Assembly: GCA_014607495.2 (NCBI GenBank)
Contig: CP053167.1
Location: 7,998,001-8,062,000, forward strand
Length of the DNA stretch: 64,000 bases
Reading direction: 5' to 3'
Source: Carposina sasakii
Taxonomy: Eukaryota > Arthropoda > Insecta > Lepidoptera > Carposinidae
The stretch's first letter is position 1, and every line of letters begins with the position of its first letter. A program made the position numbers and the translations under genes. The notes beneath the pieces are model-generated. The model made no database searches and was not told the DNA's origin. It was given only the letters and a program-made list of their open reading frames with translations. Shown piece by piece: positions 1 through 10,142 of the stretch.

Positions 1-570
1 AGCTACTGCAGTGGCGGTTTTCTAAAATTATAAACAGTACAAGTTAGGTTATGTTGTTTTACACTTTCAAGGTAGACAGAAGTAAACACTCTGCTGTAGA
101 AATAAATAACGTGTGTTAGTAGTAATAGTGTAAAATATTATGAGGTCTATTGATATTCTAAGGAGAAAAAGCATGAAATTCGAGTAAGTATACCGTATGC
201 GCTAAAACTAACCTCAAGAACTTTTGACTAGTTAAGCGAAATCATGTTCGAGAACAGAGTGTCGCCCGATATTCCATTTTTTTTATAATGGGGCCAGAAC
301 AATATAACATAAATACTGTTCACATGCCTTAAAATAAAACATTACAAGTAAATGCGGTGAGATAACACGTGGATGGCTCACAAAACCTTACCTTGCGTCC
401 AAAGACCTGAACGGCCTGGATAGGTTCTCGTCTCGCCTGCTGCAAAACAAATAATCCTTATTAAGTAGATACTCATGATGGTCTTTTAAACGTGTTTATT
501 GATTATTAAATTAGCCAATTTCTAAAATAACGCATAAAATTCCGACACACACCTCTTGCACGGCAGCCAT
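1..570 (-). CDS. RpS16: Ribosomal protein S16, first coding exons (partial)
   Basis: This is the start of the small-subunit ribosomal protein uS9/S16, a cytoplasmic 40S component. On the minus strand the ATG is at 570. Coding exon 1 (570-553) reads MAAVQE and ends at a GTGTGT donor. Exon 2 (439 or 436 down to 392) reads ARREPIQAVQVFGRK and ends at GTAAGG. Exon 3 begins at 21 after a TTTTAG acceptor, reads KTATAVA and runs off the window edge. Joined, these match the well-known N-terminus of insect S16. The residues are seen directly; the identification rests on my memory of the family. The exon 2 acceptor is a GCAGCAG tandem, so one extra Gln is possible. A pyrimidine run just upstream of the ATG suggests a TOP-type start. 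Most of the gene lies beyond the left edge. Confidence 0.9.
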
Positions 571-592
571 TTTGACACAAAAAGAACGAATG
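571..592 (-). promoter_or_regulatory. Candidate TOP initiation site of RpS16
   Basis: Read on the minus strand, the 14 or so bases before the RpS16 ATG begin with C followed by five T (C at 584). This resembles the 5' terminal oligopyrimidine start of ribosomal protein mRNAs, which links their translation to TOR signalling. It would give a very short leader. The assignment is inferred from sequence context only. Confidence 0.4.
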
Positions 593-1893
593 AATAATAT
601 TTTTTTTAACAAAACCAAACCATCGAGAATGTAAATCATAGAACGAACGAATGAGTAATCTGTAGTGCTATCTACTATCCAGTAGTATTACTACTTTTAC
701 ATTTACATAGCTTTAAATTCTACTCGATGCTAGATGGCGCTGTAGATAAAAGTTATGGAGCAGGCTTAACTTGCAGCGCTGCGCGTACCTATTTTGTATT
801 CTTGAAGCATAGCGCGGAAAAGAACGTAGTCATTTGCACGGAATGCACGACAACGGTAGCGTACTCGTCGCGCGCACAATGCGCTTCAAAAGTTAACATT
901 CCCGCGCAAGTGTCATAGAACTTCATGCAAAACAGTGTGAAATAAACCAGAGTGAAATTTGTGTTTTATTGTTTATGTAATGGACTCACTTTTCGTGTTA
1001 CATAGTTTATTAACTGGATTTTGGAACCTTATGGTTGCGATTTACTTTGAATAATTTGAGGGTAAGTCAAATATTTTTGTTACATTTTTATATAAAATTT
1101 GCTACTTTTTAAAAATGAATAATCATAGTGTCCCAGAATAAAACTAATAGTAGATAGTTCCCACTATACATATTTCGAATATTCCCAAACAATGCAATCT
1201 CGCAAATAGTATTTAGGTAGAGACAATCCTTTAGTACAAAGATTTTTCTAATATTTTATATACGAGTACTTACTTAGCTAGAAGTTTTAATACGTACGAG
1301 TAAGTAATAAGTACGTTTTTTTTATTTATAAAATTTAGTTTTGAAAACGAACTAATTGAATGATTTGTTGTTTTGCGGTGCGTCATGATAACAAATGATT
1401 CATAAAGAATGCGGTTTCGCCTGTGTTGTCCTCATCTGTTTAACAACTTAAATAGGTTCTAATTATGAGTTCTAATAACATAGGTCTAAGTGTATACCCT
1501 AATATAGGTTATGTGGTAGGTACCACAAATATTATTATGCTTAGTACCTATCGGTTTTCCCAATAAATATATAACTACGTACATTTTGCATAAAAACAGG
1601 CGCGGCCGGGAATCGTACCCACAGCCCGTACGTCACGTAATCTCAGCGCGTAGGTATACGATTCTATACAAAGTTTATGGCATTTACACATTTATTATAC
1701 TTATTTATTAAACATTAAAGGCCCTCTTGTAGAATATGTCTCAATATCGGTTATTATTATTCACCTCAACATCAACATTATAACTGCCCAAAATAATAGG
1801 TATGTACCTACTTGGTCGGTTATTAAAAAACAAAAAACTATTTATTTCAGAAAGAGTCCATATTATTAATACATACGCAAGTACCTACTAATA
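593..1893. other. Intergenic, no gene seen
   Basis: AT-rich DNA with no recognisable exon. The 63-codon frame at 727-918 has no family resemblance. A short GC-rich patch at 1597-1665 faintly recalls a degenerate tRNA-like head on the minus strand but lacks a good B box. Confidence 0.5.
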
Positions 1894-2100
1894 TACAGGG
1901 TGTAACAAAAAGGGTATGTTAAGCGAAAAGCTACGTAAATATGGAGATAGTATGGAGAATTTTTAAATATCTCAGGAATTTTCATACAATCTTGAAAAAT
2001 AAACATGTGATTTCGAGTCTCAAATTTTGTGGATAGGTTCTCTACAGTGGGCTATTTACGTAGCTTTTCGCTTAACATACCCTTTTTGTTACACCCTGTA
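1894..2100. mobile_element. Hairpin MITE, family A (CAGGGTGTAACAAAA ends)
   Basis: Terminal inverted repeats of about 35 bp (CAGGGTGTAACAAAAAGGGT and its complement at the right end) flank a roughly 200-bp non-coding interior. A TA dinucleotide lies at each outer end, as expected for a Tc1/mariner-type target duplication. Other copies lie at 13945, 14207 (diverged), 24814, 25855, 55466 (truncated) and 58324. Confidence 0.85.
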
Positions 2101-2866
2101 TTTATATTAGAATCAGTTATTTTTTTTGATAATTTAAATTATCTATTGTAATTACAAGTCCTCCTAAATTGAATAACTTCTGTGCTGTCAGAAATTCCCT
2201 CATTGTACCTTCTTACATCGCATGTAAGCGTTGCAACCCCACGACAAAATACGTGATCCCATATTAGTTAGTTGGTTTGTCGGTCATCCTTACCGTTTGA
2301 TGACCGACAGCCCGACTAAACACGGCTTCCTGTATTAACTCGAGTTACAGTTAATATCACATAAATGGGGTCAAATCCATTTAGTTAGTACTTATCGGGG
2401 TCTTAAGAAGTGTAACTTTCAAGGTCGGTCACGTTTCGATAATCTTATTTTACACCCTCAGGATATACATACGAGTAGGTACTTATATCTGAGCCAATCT
2501 GGCCAATTCATTGATGCCTCTTACATCATCATCTGCTTTTAGCATGAAGAAGCGTTTAGCCACAATAGATAAATACTTACAACATAGTATTCCTCCAGAA
2601 TATCTACATACCTAGGTATTTACTAGGTAACCTAGATAAATAAATAAGTTCACGCCACGCGCCAACACTAGGGTTTCATTTAATATCATTAAAAAATCAG
2701 AACTCTACCTTCTAAATAGAAGGTAGCTTCTGCAATGAGAAGCTCTACAAAAGTGCATTTGCAAGAACGGCAAAAGAATCGTAATACTAATACTTATAGT
2801 ATTTAATGTTATTATAATAGGTAAGTATTTAAGGCATGTGCTAAATGCTATGCAAAACGTGTCTGC
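2101..2866. other. Intergenic with a small perfect hairpin
   Basis: No gene seen. An 11-bp perfect inverted repeat, TGTCGGTCATC at 2278-2288 and its complement at 2299-2309, is separated by 10 bases. Its role is unknown. Confidence 0.5.
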
Positions 2867-2920
2867 GGGATCTCATTAACGATCCTGCACTTCTAGCTAC
2901 ACCATTTCGGGAAATCAGCT
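2867..2920 (-). repeat. Dispersed repeat F1, fragment
   Basis: Short minus-strand piece of the F1 family (ATCCTGCA, TTCTAGCTAC, CCATTTCGG core), better preserved at 3414, 6529, 11812 and 23155. Confidence 0.55.
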
Positions 2921-2950
2921 TATATGTTTGTATATAGATAAATTGATAGA

Positions 2951-3080
2951 TAGGTCGATTCCGGCAGTCACACCTAAACCTAATCTTAGTCAGGTCTATC
3001 TCTCTCCGTTCTTAACATAAATGGCTGAGAGAGAAAAGGACAGGTAGGACTAATTTTACGGTTAGGTTTAAGTGTGACTT
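2951..3080. mobile_element. Hairpin MITE, family D (GGTCGATTC ends)
   Basis: A foldback whose left arm (GGTCGATTCCGGCAGTCACA) pairs with a right arm ending in GTTTAAGTGTGACT. The centre has CTATCTCTCTCC facing GAGAGAGAAAAGGACAGG. Other copies lie at 45392, 54767 and 62990. This copy has lost the last bases of its right end. Confidence 0.75.
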
Positions 3081-3413
3081 ATGCTTACTTGTATAGAATA
3101 AAGGGTCACATGAAATACCAAGTCCTAGAGTCGATGTATTGGCAGCCAACATGCCATCTTGCATCTCTTCTTTATAGTAAATAGAATTGGGCGGAGGGAC
3201 ATAAAATTTATCACTTATACCCCGGGGTGGCAGATGAAAACCTTTTAAAAATATTTTAGGCTAAATTTGTTTTCCTTTTTTAGGGAATACTTCGCAGCAA
3301 ACCCAAGATAAGATTACCTACGACAATCTAGTCCAAAAAGTACTCTGTGACCTAGTATTTACCGATAAACTAATGTTTACATAACGATATGTAAGTACGA
3401 TATTTACATTATA

Positions 3414-3640
3414 CACACGGCTGTTTCCAAAATGGGGTAGCCAGAACAGCAGGATCACGAAGAAAATCCTATAGCCACGTTTAGCATAGCGGAGTTAGAT
3501 GTGAAAGATCGAAAGATGTAAAAACATCCCCAGAGGTTTACGCCTCTAGGTTTCTTAGTCGACTCTTACGACATGCAAAATTAAGGAGCTTAGCTGATGT
3601 ATCTATTCTAGTGAAGCTCCCAGCAGCAGGCGGCTATTGT
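3414..3640 (+). repeat. Dispersed repeat F1
   Basis: About 220 bp starting with CACGGCTGTTTCCAAAATGG and ending near AGCTGATGTATCTATTCTAG. Similar copies lie at 6529, 11812, 23155 (minus), 23795 (partial) and 63908 (minus, cut by the window end). No inverted ends, tRNA-like boxes or coding frame were seen, so the class is unknown. Confidence 0.7.
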
Positions 3641-3991
3641 TAGTACCAAATTAATAGGACTTTATTTAATTTAACTTAATTTAATTTTATTGCATATTTT
3701 CTAAGGGCGACAATTGCAAATTATTTGGTCTTAACAATCCAACAGTGGACTTCTCAGGGCTGTAAATGAACAATCCAAAGCAGCGTACAATTTTAAACTA
3801 TGTATAAATACTCGAAACAGCTGTACCCACTAACATACCATTATGTTTTTAAAAACCTTTTTCAAGTTACCTGTATGCGGTGAATCATCTTGTACAGAAA
3901 TTCTCCACAAATTCCAAAATAATTCATTAAACACCATCTCGATAGGAGGTCAAGTGACCGCCGCGCCGGGCTTAGTCAATGAAACAATTTT
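3641..3991. other. Intergenic, LINE-tail remnant
   Basis: No gene seen. At 3738-3767 CCAACAGTGGACTTCTCAGG followed by GCTGTAAATGA matches the 3' tail of the RTE-like element at 44716. Confidence 0.45.
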
Positions 3992-4123
3992 AACAGTGAT
4001 AGCGAACTTCGCAAAGTTATCGATCCATTTACATCAATAACGGTAAGACTGCATCACGCGCTAAATGAAAACTTCTCATTGGTGTAAATGCTTCGTAAAC
4101 TTTGCGAACTTCGCTATCAGTTT
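3992..4123. mobile_element. Foldback element with GATAGCGAA ends
   Basis: Two arms of about 40 bp, GATAGCGAACTTCGCAAAGT at the left and its near-complement ending at about 4120, enclose about 40 bp. This is typical of a small hairpin transposon. It is the only copy I noticed in the window. Confidence 0.65.
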
Positions 4124-6528
4124 TAAATTTTTATTTTATTGGCACTAGTAACCGCCAGTTATAAAAGCAAAGGATGTCAATGATGTATGCAGCTGTCAAA
4201 ATTAGCAGTAGGTAAAAGTTAATATTTTTTAGCTACATAATAAAGTAAAGCCCAAAAAAAGTCCTATAAAGCATCGTAATTTTCGGGTAAATGCAGGTTC
4301 TTATAGGATTTGGTACAGGTAGCTTGAATGTAACTTGAGTAACTAATGCTACATACTATAAACAAAGAAAGCATTTTAAAATCATCATCTTTCTTTTTAT
4401 ATCCTCTGGAGATTATCCCATTTAAATGGGTTTCTCTATAACATTTATCGTGGTATAAATTATCTAAAACTTTTAAAGAAATCTTCCTTCCACGCCACGA
4501 GTAAAATAATTACTATTTAATCTTCTAAAAGCGTGACTCATGCATGTGGTATTCAAAGTTTAAATGGTTTACAATCCCAGTCAGAAACACAACTCTCACT
4601 GGAACTAGTTCGTATCTTTACAAAATGGGCAGGTATAGATATAGTGCTAAACTTCTGAATATGATTGTCGCTCCTAATTGTTTAGGTTTTAATACGAGTA
4701 GGTATAGTCAAGATGCTCATCACCTAAGCGACCTAGACCATTGTTGTAACATAATTAATTTTATACTGAGCTGTATTATGTTTCAAATTCAAATTTTAAT
4801 GCATGAAATCAGTCAGAATACCTACCTAATAAAAGCTGATCTGCTTACATTAAGTAATCAATTAAGAATAACACAAAATGCTTCGTAAGAGTTTTTACCA
4901 GTTTTTATCTATTAACAAGACTTCTTAGTATCATACATAGTGTCTATGTCAGTATATAAGTACATAATAAATAACATAAGTTCAAGTAGTTATGTACGTA
5001 TTTAATTTGTAATAGTCACCCGTGTATGATGATCACTGATGATTCACTTATTAATAACAAACAGTGCCATACATGCTGACTATGTGTCACACTATGATAC
5101 TTACAATTTACTCTACCTACATGCATATATTTATAATAAATTAGTTAAATACATACATATCATAGAGGAATATTTTCCGGAACCTAAGTACGAGTATATG
5201 TCTTTAGTTTAGTTTATATTCGTATTCTTTATTGTGCACAAAAATACATATAAGTAAAGCATGTTGTATAATTATCGCTATTAGAAATTTATTTCAGTAA
5301 ATTTTCAGTCCTGCAGACAATGTCTGCGTGTTTGTTTGTTAGTGCGGGATTACTGGCATGCGCATACACATTTGTGCTGTTTTTCTCTTCCTAAAAGTAA
5401 ATAAATATGAGCTATACTTCGTAACTTTTACCATTTGGTAAACAATTAACTTTATCAAATTATTGTTTCTTATAATAATTGTAGAGAATATCATGACTTG
5501 ATTATTTTTTTACATTAACGAGGTATAAGACTATAAGACCCATAGTGTTCTCTGGGTATATGAATAAGATATAGGCCTATCAATTGTTGCGTATATTAAA
5601 TAAAACTGTTTTTTTTTTTTTAATATAGAAAATGTTTGAAAGTAGAAGGGAAAGAGGTGTGTCAGCAGGACCGTAGCAAGAGATCCGTGATCTCTGCCTA
5701 CCCCTCTCGGGCAAGAGGCGTGATTTTATGTATGTATATATTTAAAATGTGTGCTTACCTACATAGTTATGTTCATTACTAAGCAATAGTACTAACCAGT
5801 CCTAGTAGAATAGAACAGGTTATTTCACTCTCTACACATACGATTTAAAATATTCTTGCGTAACCGAGTTGCTAATTTGTACTATGAATATGTTATGTGT
5901 GATACATACATACATACATACATACATTCTAAAAAAATATTGCTGCCATACCAAGGAAAGGAACTATCCCGAAGGACCAAATCGTAACAAATAAATCAAA
6001 TAGGTTTATCGTAAGTGATCATGAAAGCCCAAAATGCTAAACCACACAATGATAATCAATTAATCATTTAATGATATTATTAGGAAATTATTGGCCATGC
6101 CATAGATATTATACCTACATCCATCTAAATATCAGCCGAAAGAAACTGGGTGGAGCATGTAAGGTTCTATATAGAGTTTTTTTAATAGTGAAACCCTATA
6201 ATAAATTTACTGTAACTGTAAATAAACCTGATTTTAGGTTTTTTAAATGAAAATACCCAGCAATGTGTTCCTTGAATAATTAAATGCATCATATATCACA
6301 TTAACTTTATACACGTCATAAATTAAAATCTAAATCGATTAATAAACATGAAACGAATGCATAACCAAATCGGAATTCAAGTAAAATCAAACACGCGACT
6401 ACAGAACAGTTCAGTTATGAAATGCAAGCAGTAATCCGAGCTGTAAAAACAATATTCATGTCGCCGTGCTGTCTCGAGTTGCCTCCATATTTGAATTAGC
6501 CGAAGCAAGAATGGAGAGGAGCTACGTA
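4124..6528. other. AT-rich intergenic DNA, microsatellite, LINE tail
   Basis: No gene is supported; the 114-codon frame at 4544-4888 has no recognisable motif. At 5655-5740 the text TCTCTGCCTACCCCTCTCGG followed by a TATG-rich tail is a LINE/SINE-like 3' end, seen again at 39060-39170. A CATA microsatellite lies at about 5903-5927. Confidence 0.5.
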
Positions 6529-6722
6529 AACACACGGCTGTGTTCCTAAATGGAGAAGCTAGAACTGCAGGATCGCGAAAGAGATCGTTTAGCATAGCGT
6601 AGCCCTCAGGCAATGAGCTAGCAACGTGTCACGCTGCTATGACATGACTCATACCTATGACATGCACGGAAGGAGATCCAGCTGATCTTCTCTTGTGAAG
6701 CCCCGAATCTGCAAAGGTGGTA
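6529..6722 (+). repeat. Dispersed repeat F1
   Basis: Copy of F1 (CACGGCTGTGTTCCTAAATG to about GTGAAGCCCCGAATCTGC), ending 95 bp left of the DIRS element and in the same orientation as the copy right of it at 11812. Confidence 0.65.
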
Positions 6723-6779
6723 CCTACTTAAAGAGAAGATGCAATAATAAATTTAGACCAGTTACTGCCAATGTACGAT

Positions 6780-6803
6780 GCCGATACTGTGCGCAGTATC
6801 GGC
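6780..6803. repeat. Perfect 10-bp hairpin next to the DIRS insertion
   Basis: GCCGATACTG and its exact complement are separated by TGCG, 13 bp left of the DIRS left end. It lies in flanking DNA, not in the element. Confidence 0.6.
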
Positions 6804-6825
6804 CTATCACTAGCAGTTACATTTC

Positions 6826-6974
6826 GTACGTTTCATTCTTTGATATATTTTTAACACATGTAGTACTTCTATTGTACTGGCAACTTCGCACAATTTCAGA
6901 GTGGGTAATTCGAAAACAGAACTACCCTACAACCTACGACACTATTCCTAGTCTACCGATAATTTCCTTCATTC
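6826..6974 (+). repeat. DIRS left inverted terminal repeat
   Basis: Nearly exact complement of 11453-11601, including TACGTTTCATT, the ACACATGTAGTAC block and the CTAGTCTACCGATAATTTCC block. The few differences include CTTT against CGAA near the outer end. Confidence 0.9.
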
Positions 6975-7284
6975 TTTTATTGTGCGCGGCAACGAGCACA
7001 CGTTATCAATTCTAGTATTATAGTTTAGTTTATTCTATTTTTTCAAATTTATTATCAGAGTATTAAGAACGCAAAGCTTCTAGTGAAATTAACTATTACT
7101 TAAATAAAATTAAGAAATTAAAAGAAAGCCAAAACAAGAAGCGAAACAGAGTGATTCTTTATTCGTCATCGTCAGATTCTGAGGAAAATGAAGGTAAGAA
7201 AATATAATGATCTCTTATTAAATATTCTTGTACACGAGTCAAAATGTTCTAAGACAAGTTCTGTATAATTTTTTTGTGAACTAA

Positions 7285-7635
7285 AATAAGCATCTTTAAG
7301 TTAACCTGGAGGATATCACAATGAGGGTATCACGAAGGTTTAACATGATGCATAAAATTAACCGGGAGGTTGACTGCGGGTCAACACGACGGTATTCAGA
7401 ATAAGCATCTCTAAGTTAACCTGGAGGATATCACAATGAGGGTATCACGAAGGTTTAACATGATGCATAAAATTAACCGGGAGGTTGACTGCGGGTCAAC
7501 ACGACGGTATTCAGAATAAGCATCTTTAAGTTAACCTGGAGGATATCACAATGAGGGTATCACGAAGGTTTAACATGATGCATAAAATTAACCGGGAGGT
7601 TGACTGCGGGTCAACACGACGGTATTCAGAATATA
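7285..7635 (+). repeat. 115-bp tandem repeat, three copies, in the DIRS leader
   Basis: The unit contains ATGAGGGTATCACGAAGG starting at 7321, 7436 and 7551, giving an exact period of 115. The copies are almost identical. Copies 1 and 2 each open a 27-codon frame (MRVSRRFNMMHKINREVDCG...) that stops at a TAA at the unit boundary. In copy 3 the same start reads on into gag. Because 115 is not a multiple of three, the copies cannot be read as one protein. Confidence 0.93.
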
Positions 7636-8480
7636 GTGTGTATAGTCAGATATTCAATGATGCAACAGAGTCCCAAGAGAAACTGGAAAATACTCCGGTA
7701 GAAGTTAATATAACCCCGGAAGCTCAAAACGAGACACCTGACCTCGACCCGGAGCTTTTATTAGCGTTGGGTGATACAACGGACGAGCAACCGATGTTTG
7801 GTGAAAAAATTCACCACACTCTGGCACAACGCTGGTTGCCTATATTAGCGAAGGGACTAAATAAAGGCCTAAAGGAAAAATTGCTTAAAAAATACCAGGT
7901 ACCTGAAAATTGTCAATTACTAAAAGCACCGACATTAAAAACGCCGAAATAAAAGCTGCTGTATCTGATATCACTATAAATCGCGATAAAAATATTCAGT
8001 TAATAAAGACCAATTAGGGCTTGGAATAACAGCAATTAATAAAGCCATTACATTACTCCTCCTTGGAGATGACAAGATAAAAGCAATAGAGGTACTGTCG
8101 GATAGCTGCAGGATCTTGACTGACGTACATTACATAGAAACAGAGCTCAGAACAAAACTTATAACACCTTGCCTCGATAAATCCTTTACGCCATTAATCA
8201 AAGATCATGAACGAGACAGCACGCTCTTTGGTGATAAACTATCGGAGACCATAAAAGCCTCAAAAGCTATTTCCAGACAAGGTCTACAAATTAAGAAACC
8301 GACACATAAGACAGCACCTGCACATACAAATTCCGCTGGCCCATCCACTTCAAGATCTCGCCTTCCGGGAAACGAGATTCGCCCCCTTCGTTACACATCA
8401 GGGAACAGGGGGGGGGGGGCGGAGGCTTTCCACGAACAACGACATCATACAGACGCGGAGCCACATCGACGACGACACTG
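7551..8480 (+). pseudogene. DIRS gag-like gene, frameshifted
   Basis: The first open part (7551-7952) encodes an acidic stretch (about ELLLALGDTTDEQPMFGE) and then AQRWLPILAKGLNKGLKEK, which looks like the conserved part of DIRS gag proteins. Near 7935 the frame shifts. It shifts again near 8009, and then reads GDDKIKAIEVLSDSCRILTD and TKLITPCLDKSFTPLIKD to a Gly-rich tail. A run of 12 G at 8408-8419 breaks the frame once more just before the RT region. A possible Ser-rich N-terminal piece (ILYSSSSDSEENE) lies at about 7152-7192, before the tandem repeat. At least two shifts plus the G-run make this a pseudogene as written; the G-run could be a sequencing error. Confidence 0.75.
8408..8419 (+). 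repeat. Run of 12 G
   Basis: Homopolymer in the Gly-rich end of the gag-like gene. The reading frame that continues into the RT lead-in lies in a different register from the one used before the run. Confidence 0.9.
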
Positions 8481-8499
8481 ACACGATCTCGTGCCTACC

Positions 8500-9264
8500 C
8501 GAACCAGAGCAGTCAGCAGCGAGCCTACACGCGACATTAGATAAACAGGTACATGCGGGTCGCCTGCAATATTTTTATGATAACTGGATGAAAATCACTA
8601 ATAATAAATTAGTTCTTTCCTGGATAAAACATGGCCACTATAGATTTAAAAGAATCATATTTGTTAGTGCCAATTATGTCATCACAAAGAAAATACTTAA
8701 GATTTTCATTTAAAGATGTTACATATGAATTTAATGCTATGCCTTACGGCTTATCATCTGCACCTAGAACATTCACGAAAATAATGAAGGAAGTCGTGGC
8801 TCACCTTAGATATCGCGGATTTATATCTGTTATATACCTAGACGATCTTTTATGCATCGGCCACACACATTCTGAATGTTTATATAATGTAACGGAAACA
8901 GTGGCACTACTTGAAAGCTTAGGATTTGTTATAAATTATGAAAAAAGTTCGTTACGACCTTTACAACAGACAAAGTTTCTGGGCTTTATTTATAACACTC
9001 TTGACATGACATTATCATTACCTATGGATAAAAGATTATATATACTAAAATTAGTTAAGAAATTTCAATCCTTACCATTATGCACTATAAAAGATCTTGC
9101 TTGTCTCATTGGTACCCTTACTGCAGCATACCCAGCAGTTAAATACGGCTGGGTTTACACTAAACGTCTCGAGCAAATTAAATACTTAGCATTACAAATA
9201 TATAAAACATACGAAGCTAAATTTCGTCCTTCATCTATAATATTGCCTGACCTAGAATGGTGGT

Positions 9265-9348
<84 letters not shown>

Positions 9349-10142
9349 GACATCAACCCCATTAAAATCGAGTAGTTTTGAACTAGAGATCTTTACAGAT
9401 GCATCCAGGTCTGGCTGGGGTGCATTTTGTAAAAATCAAAGAATAAATGGGAAATGCAAAGCTAGTGAAATAAATTTTCATATTAATTTTCTAGAGTTGC
9501 TTGCAGTATTTTTTGGACTCAAATGCTTTGCACGTAATATCCGAAACTGTTCTATTTTATTACGTATTTTATGGCATAAAGTATCCTCATCTAAATGATT
9601 TAGCGCGAGAAATTTGGCTATGGTGCGAGAAGCGAAATATATGGTTATCTGCTTCTTATATTAAAAGTAAAGACAATAGAGAAGCTGATGAAGAGTCCCG
9701 AAAGGTTAATACGGACATTGAGTGGACATTAACAGATGAAGTATTTAATATACTAGTAACGGATTTAGGTAAGCCAGATATCGATTTATTCGCTTCTCGC
9801 ACTAATGCCAAATGCCAAAGATATGTGTCGTGGAAGGCAGACCCAGATGCAGTTGCTGTGGATGACTTCACTATCTCGTGGAAGGGCGTATACTTTTACG
9901 CTTTTCCACCATTCCCACTCGTATTAAAGGTCTTGGAAAAAATTATATTGGACAAGGCTGAAGGCATTCTAATATTTACATACTGGCCTTCCCAGCCATG
10001 GTTCCCACTGTTACAAAGAATGGTTACATCCGATATTAGTTTTATAAATCCTGAAATTAATCTTATATCACCTTCTTGTATGAACCCACAACTCAAACCG
10101 GTTACCCTGGGTGCAGCCAAACTCTCAGGGACGCGTTCCTGA
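8500..10142 (+). pseudogene. DIRS reverse transcriptase and RNase H, broken
   Basis: The lead-in GRLQYFYDNWMKITNNKL (about 8550-8610) runs into a different frame at 8631. That frame reads MATIDLKESYLLVPI, AMPYGLSSAPRTFTKIMKE, the catalytic box VIYLDDLLCIGH and FLGFIYNTLDMTLSLP, the DIRS RT order. The join near 8625-8631 seems to lack roughly the first 100 residues of the RT fingers/palm, judged from family knowledge. After DLEWWS an 81-base A run shifts the frame. RNase H then starts with FTDASRSGWGAFC (first catalytic Asp present) and LELLAVFFGLKCFA. Near 9560 a second shift coincides with loss of the segment that normally carries another catalytic Asp. The rest (IWLSASYIKSKDNREADEES to 10142) is open and overlaps the recombinase frame. 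The enzyme is not expected to work. Confidence 0.88.
9266..9346 (+). repeat. Run of 81 A inside the RT/RNase H region
   Basis: An uninterrupted A homopolymer between the codons for DLEWWS and STSTPLKSSSF. It separates two different reading frames and has no place in the normal protein. It could be an assembly artefact, an expanded A-tract or the tail of a retro-inserted sequence. Confidence 0.95.

Noticed and set aside
1597..1665. tRNA-like sequence on the minus strand
   Set aside because: GGGTACGATTCCC is near a B box, but the A box and stems do not fit.
4544..4888. 114-codon plus-strand frame
   Set aside because: No motif, AT-rich composition and no splice or promoter context.
5903..5927. 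CATA repeats as a possible CRISPR-like or regulatory array
   Set aside because: A plain microsatellite with no spacers.
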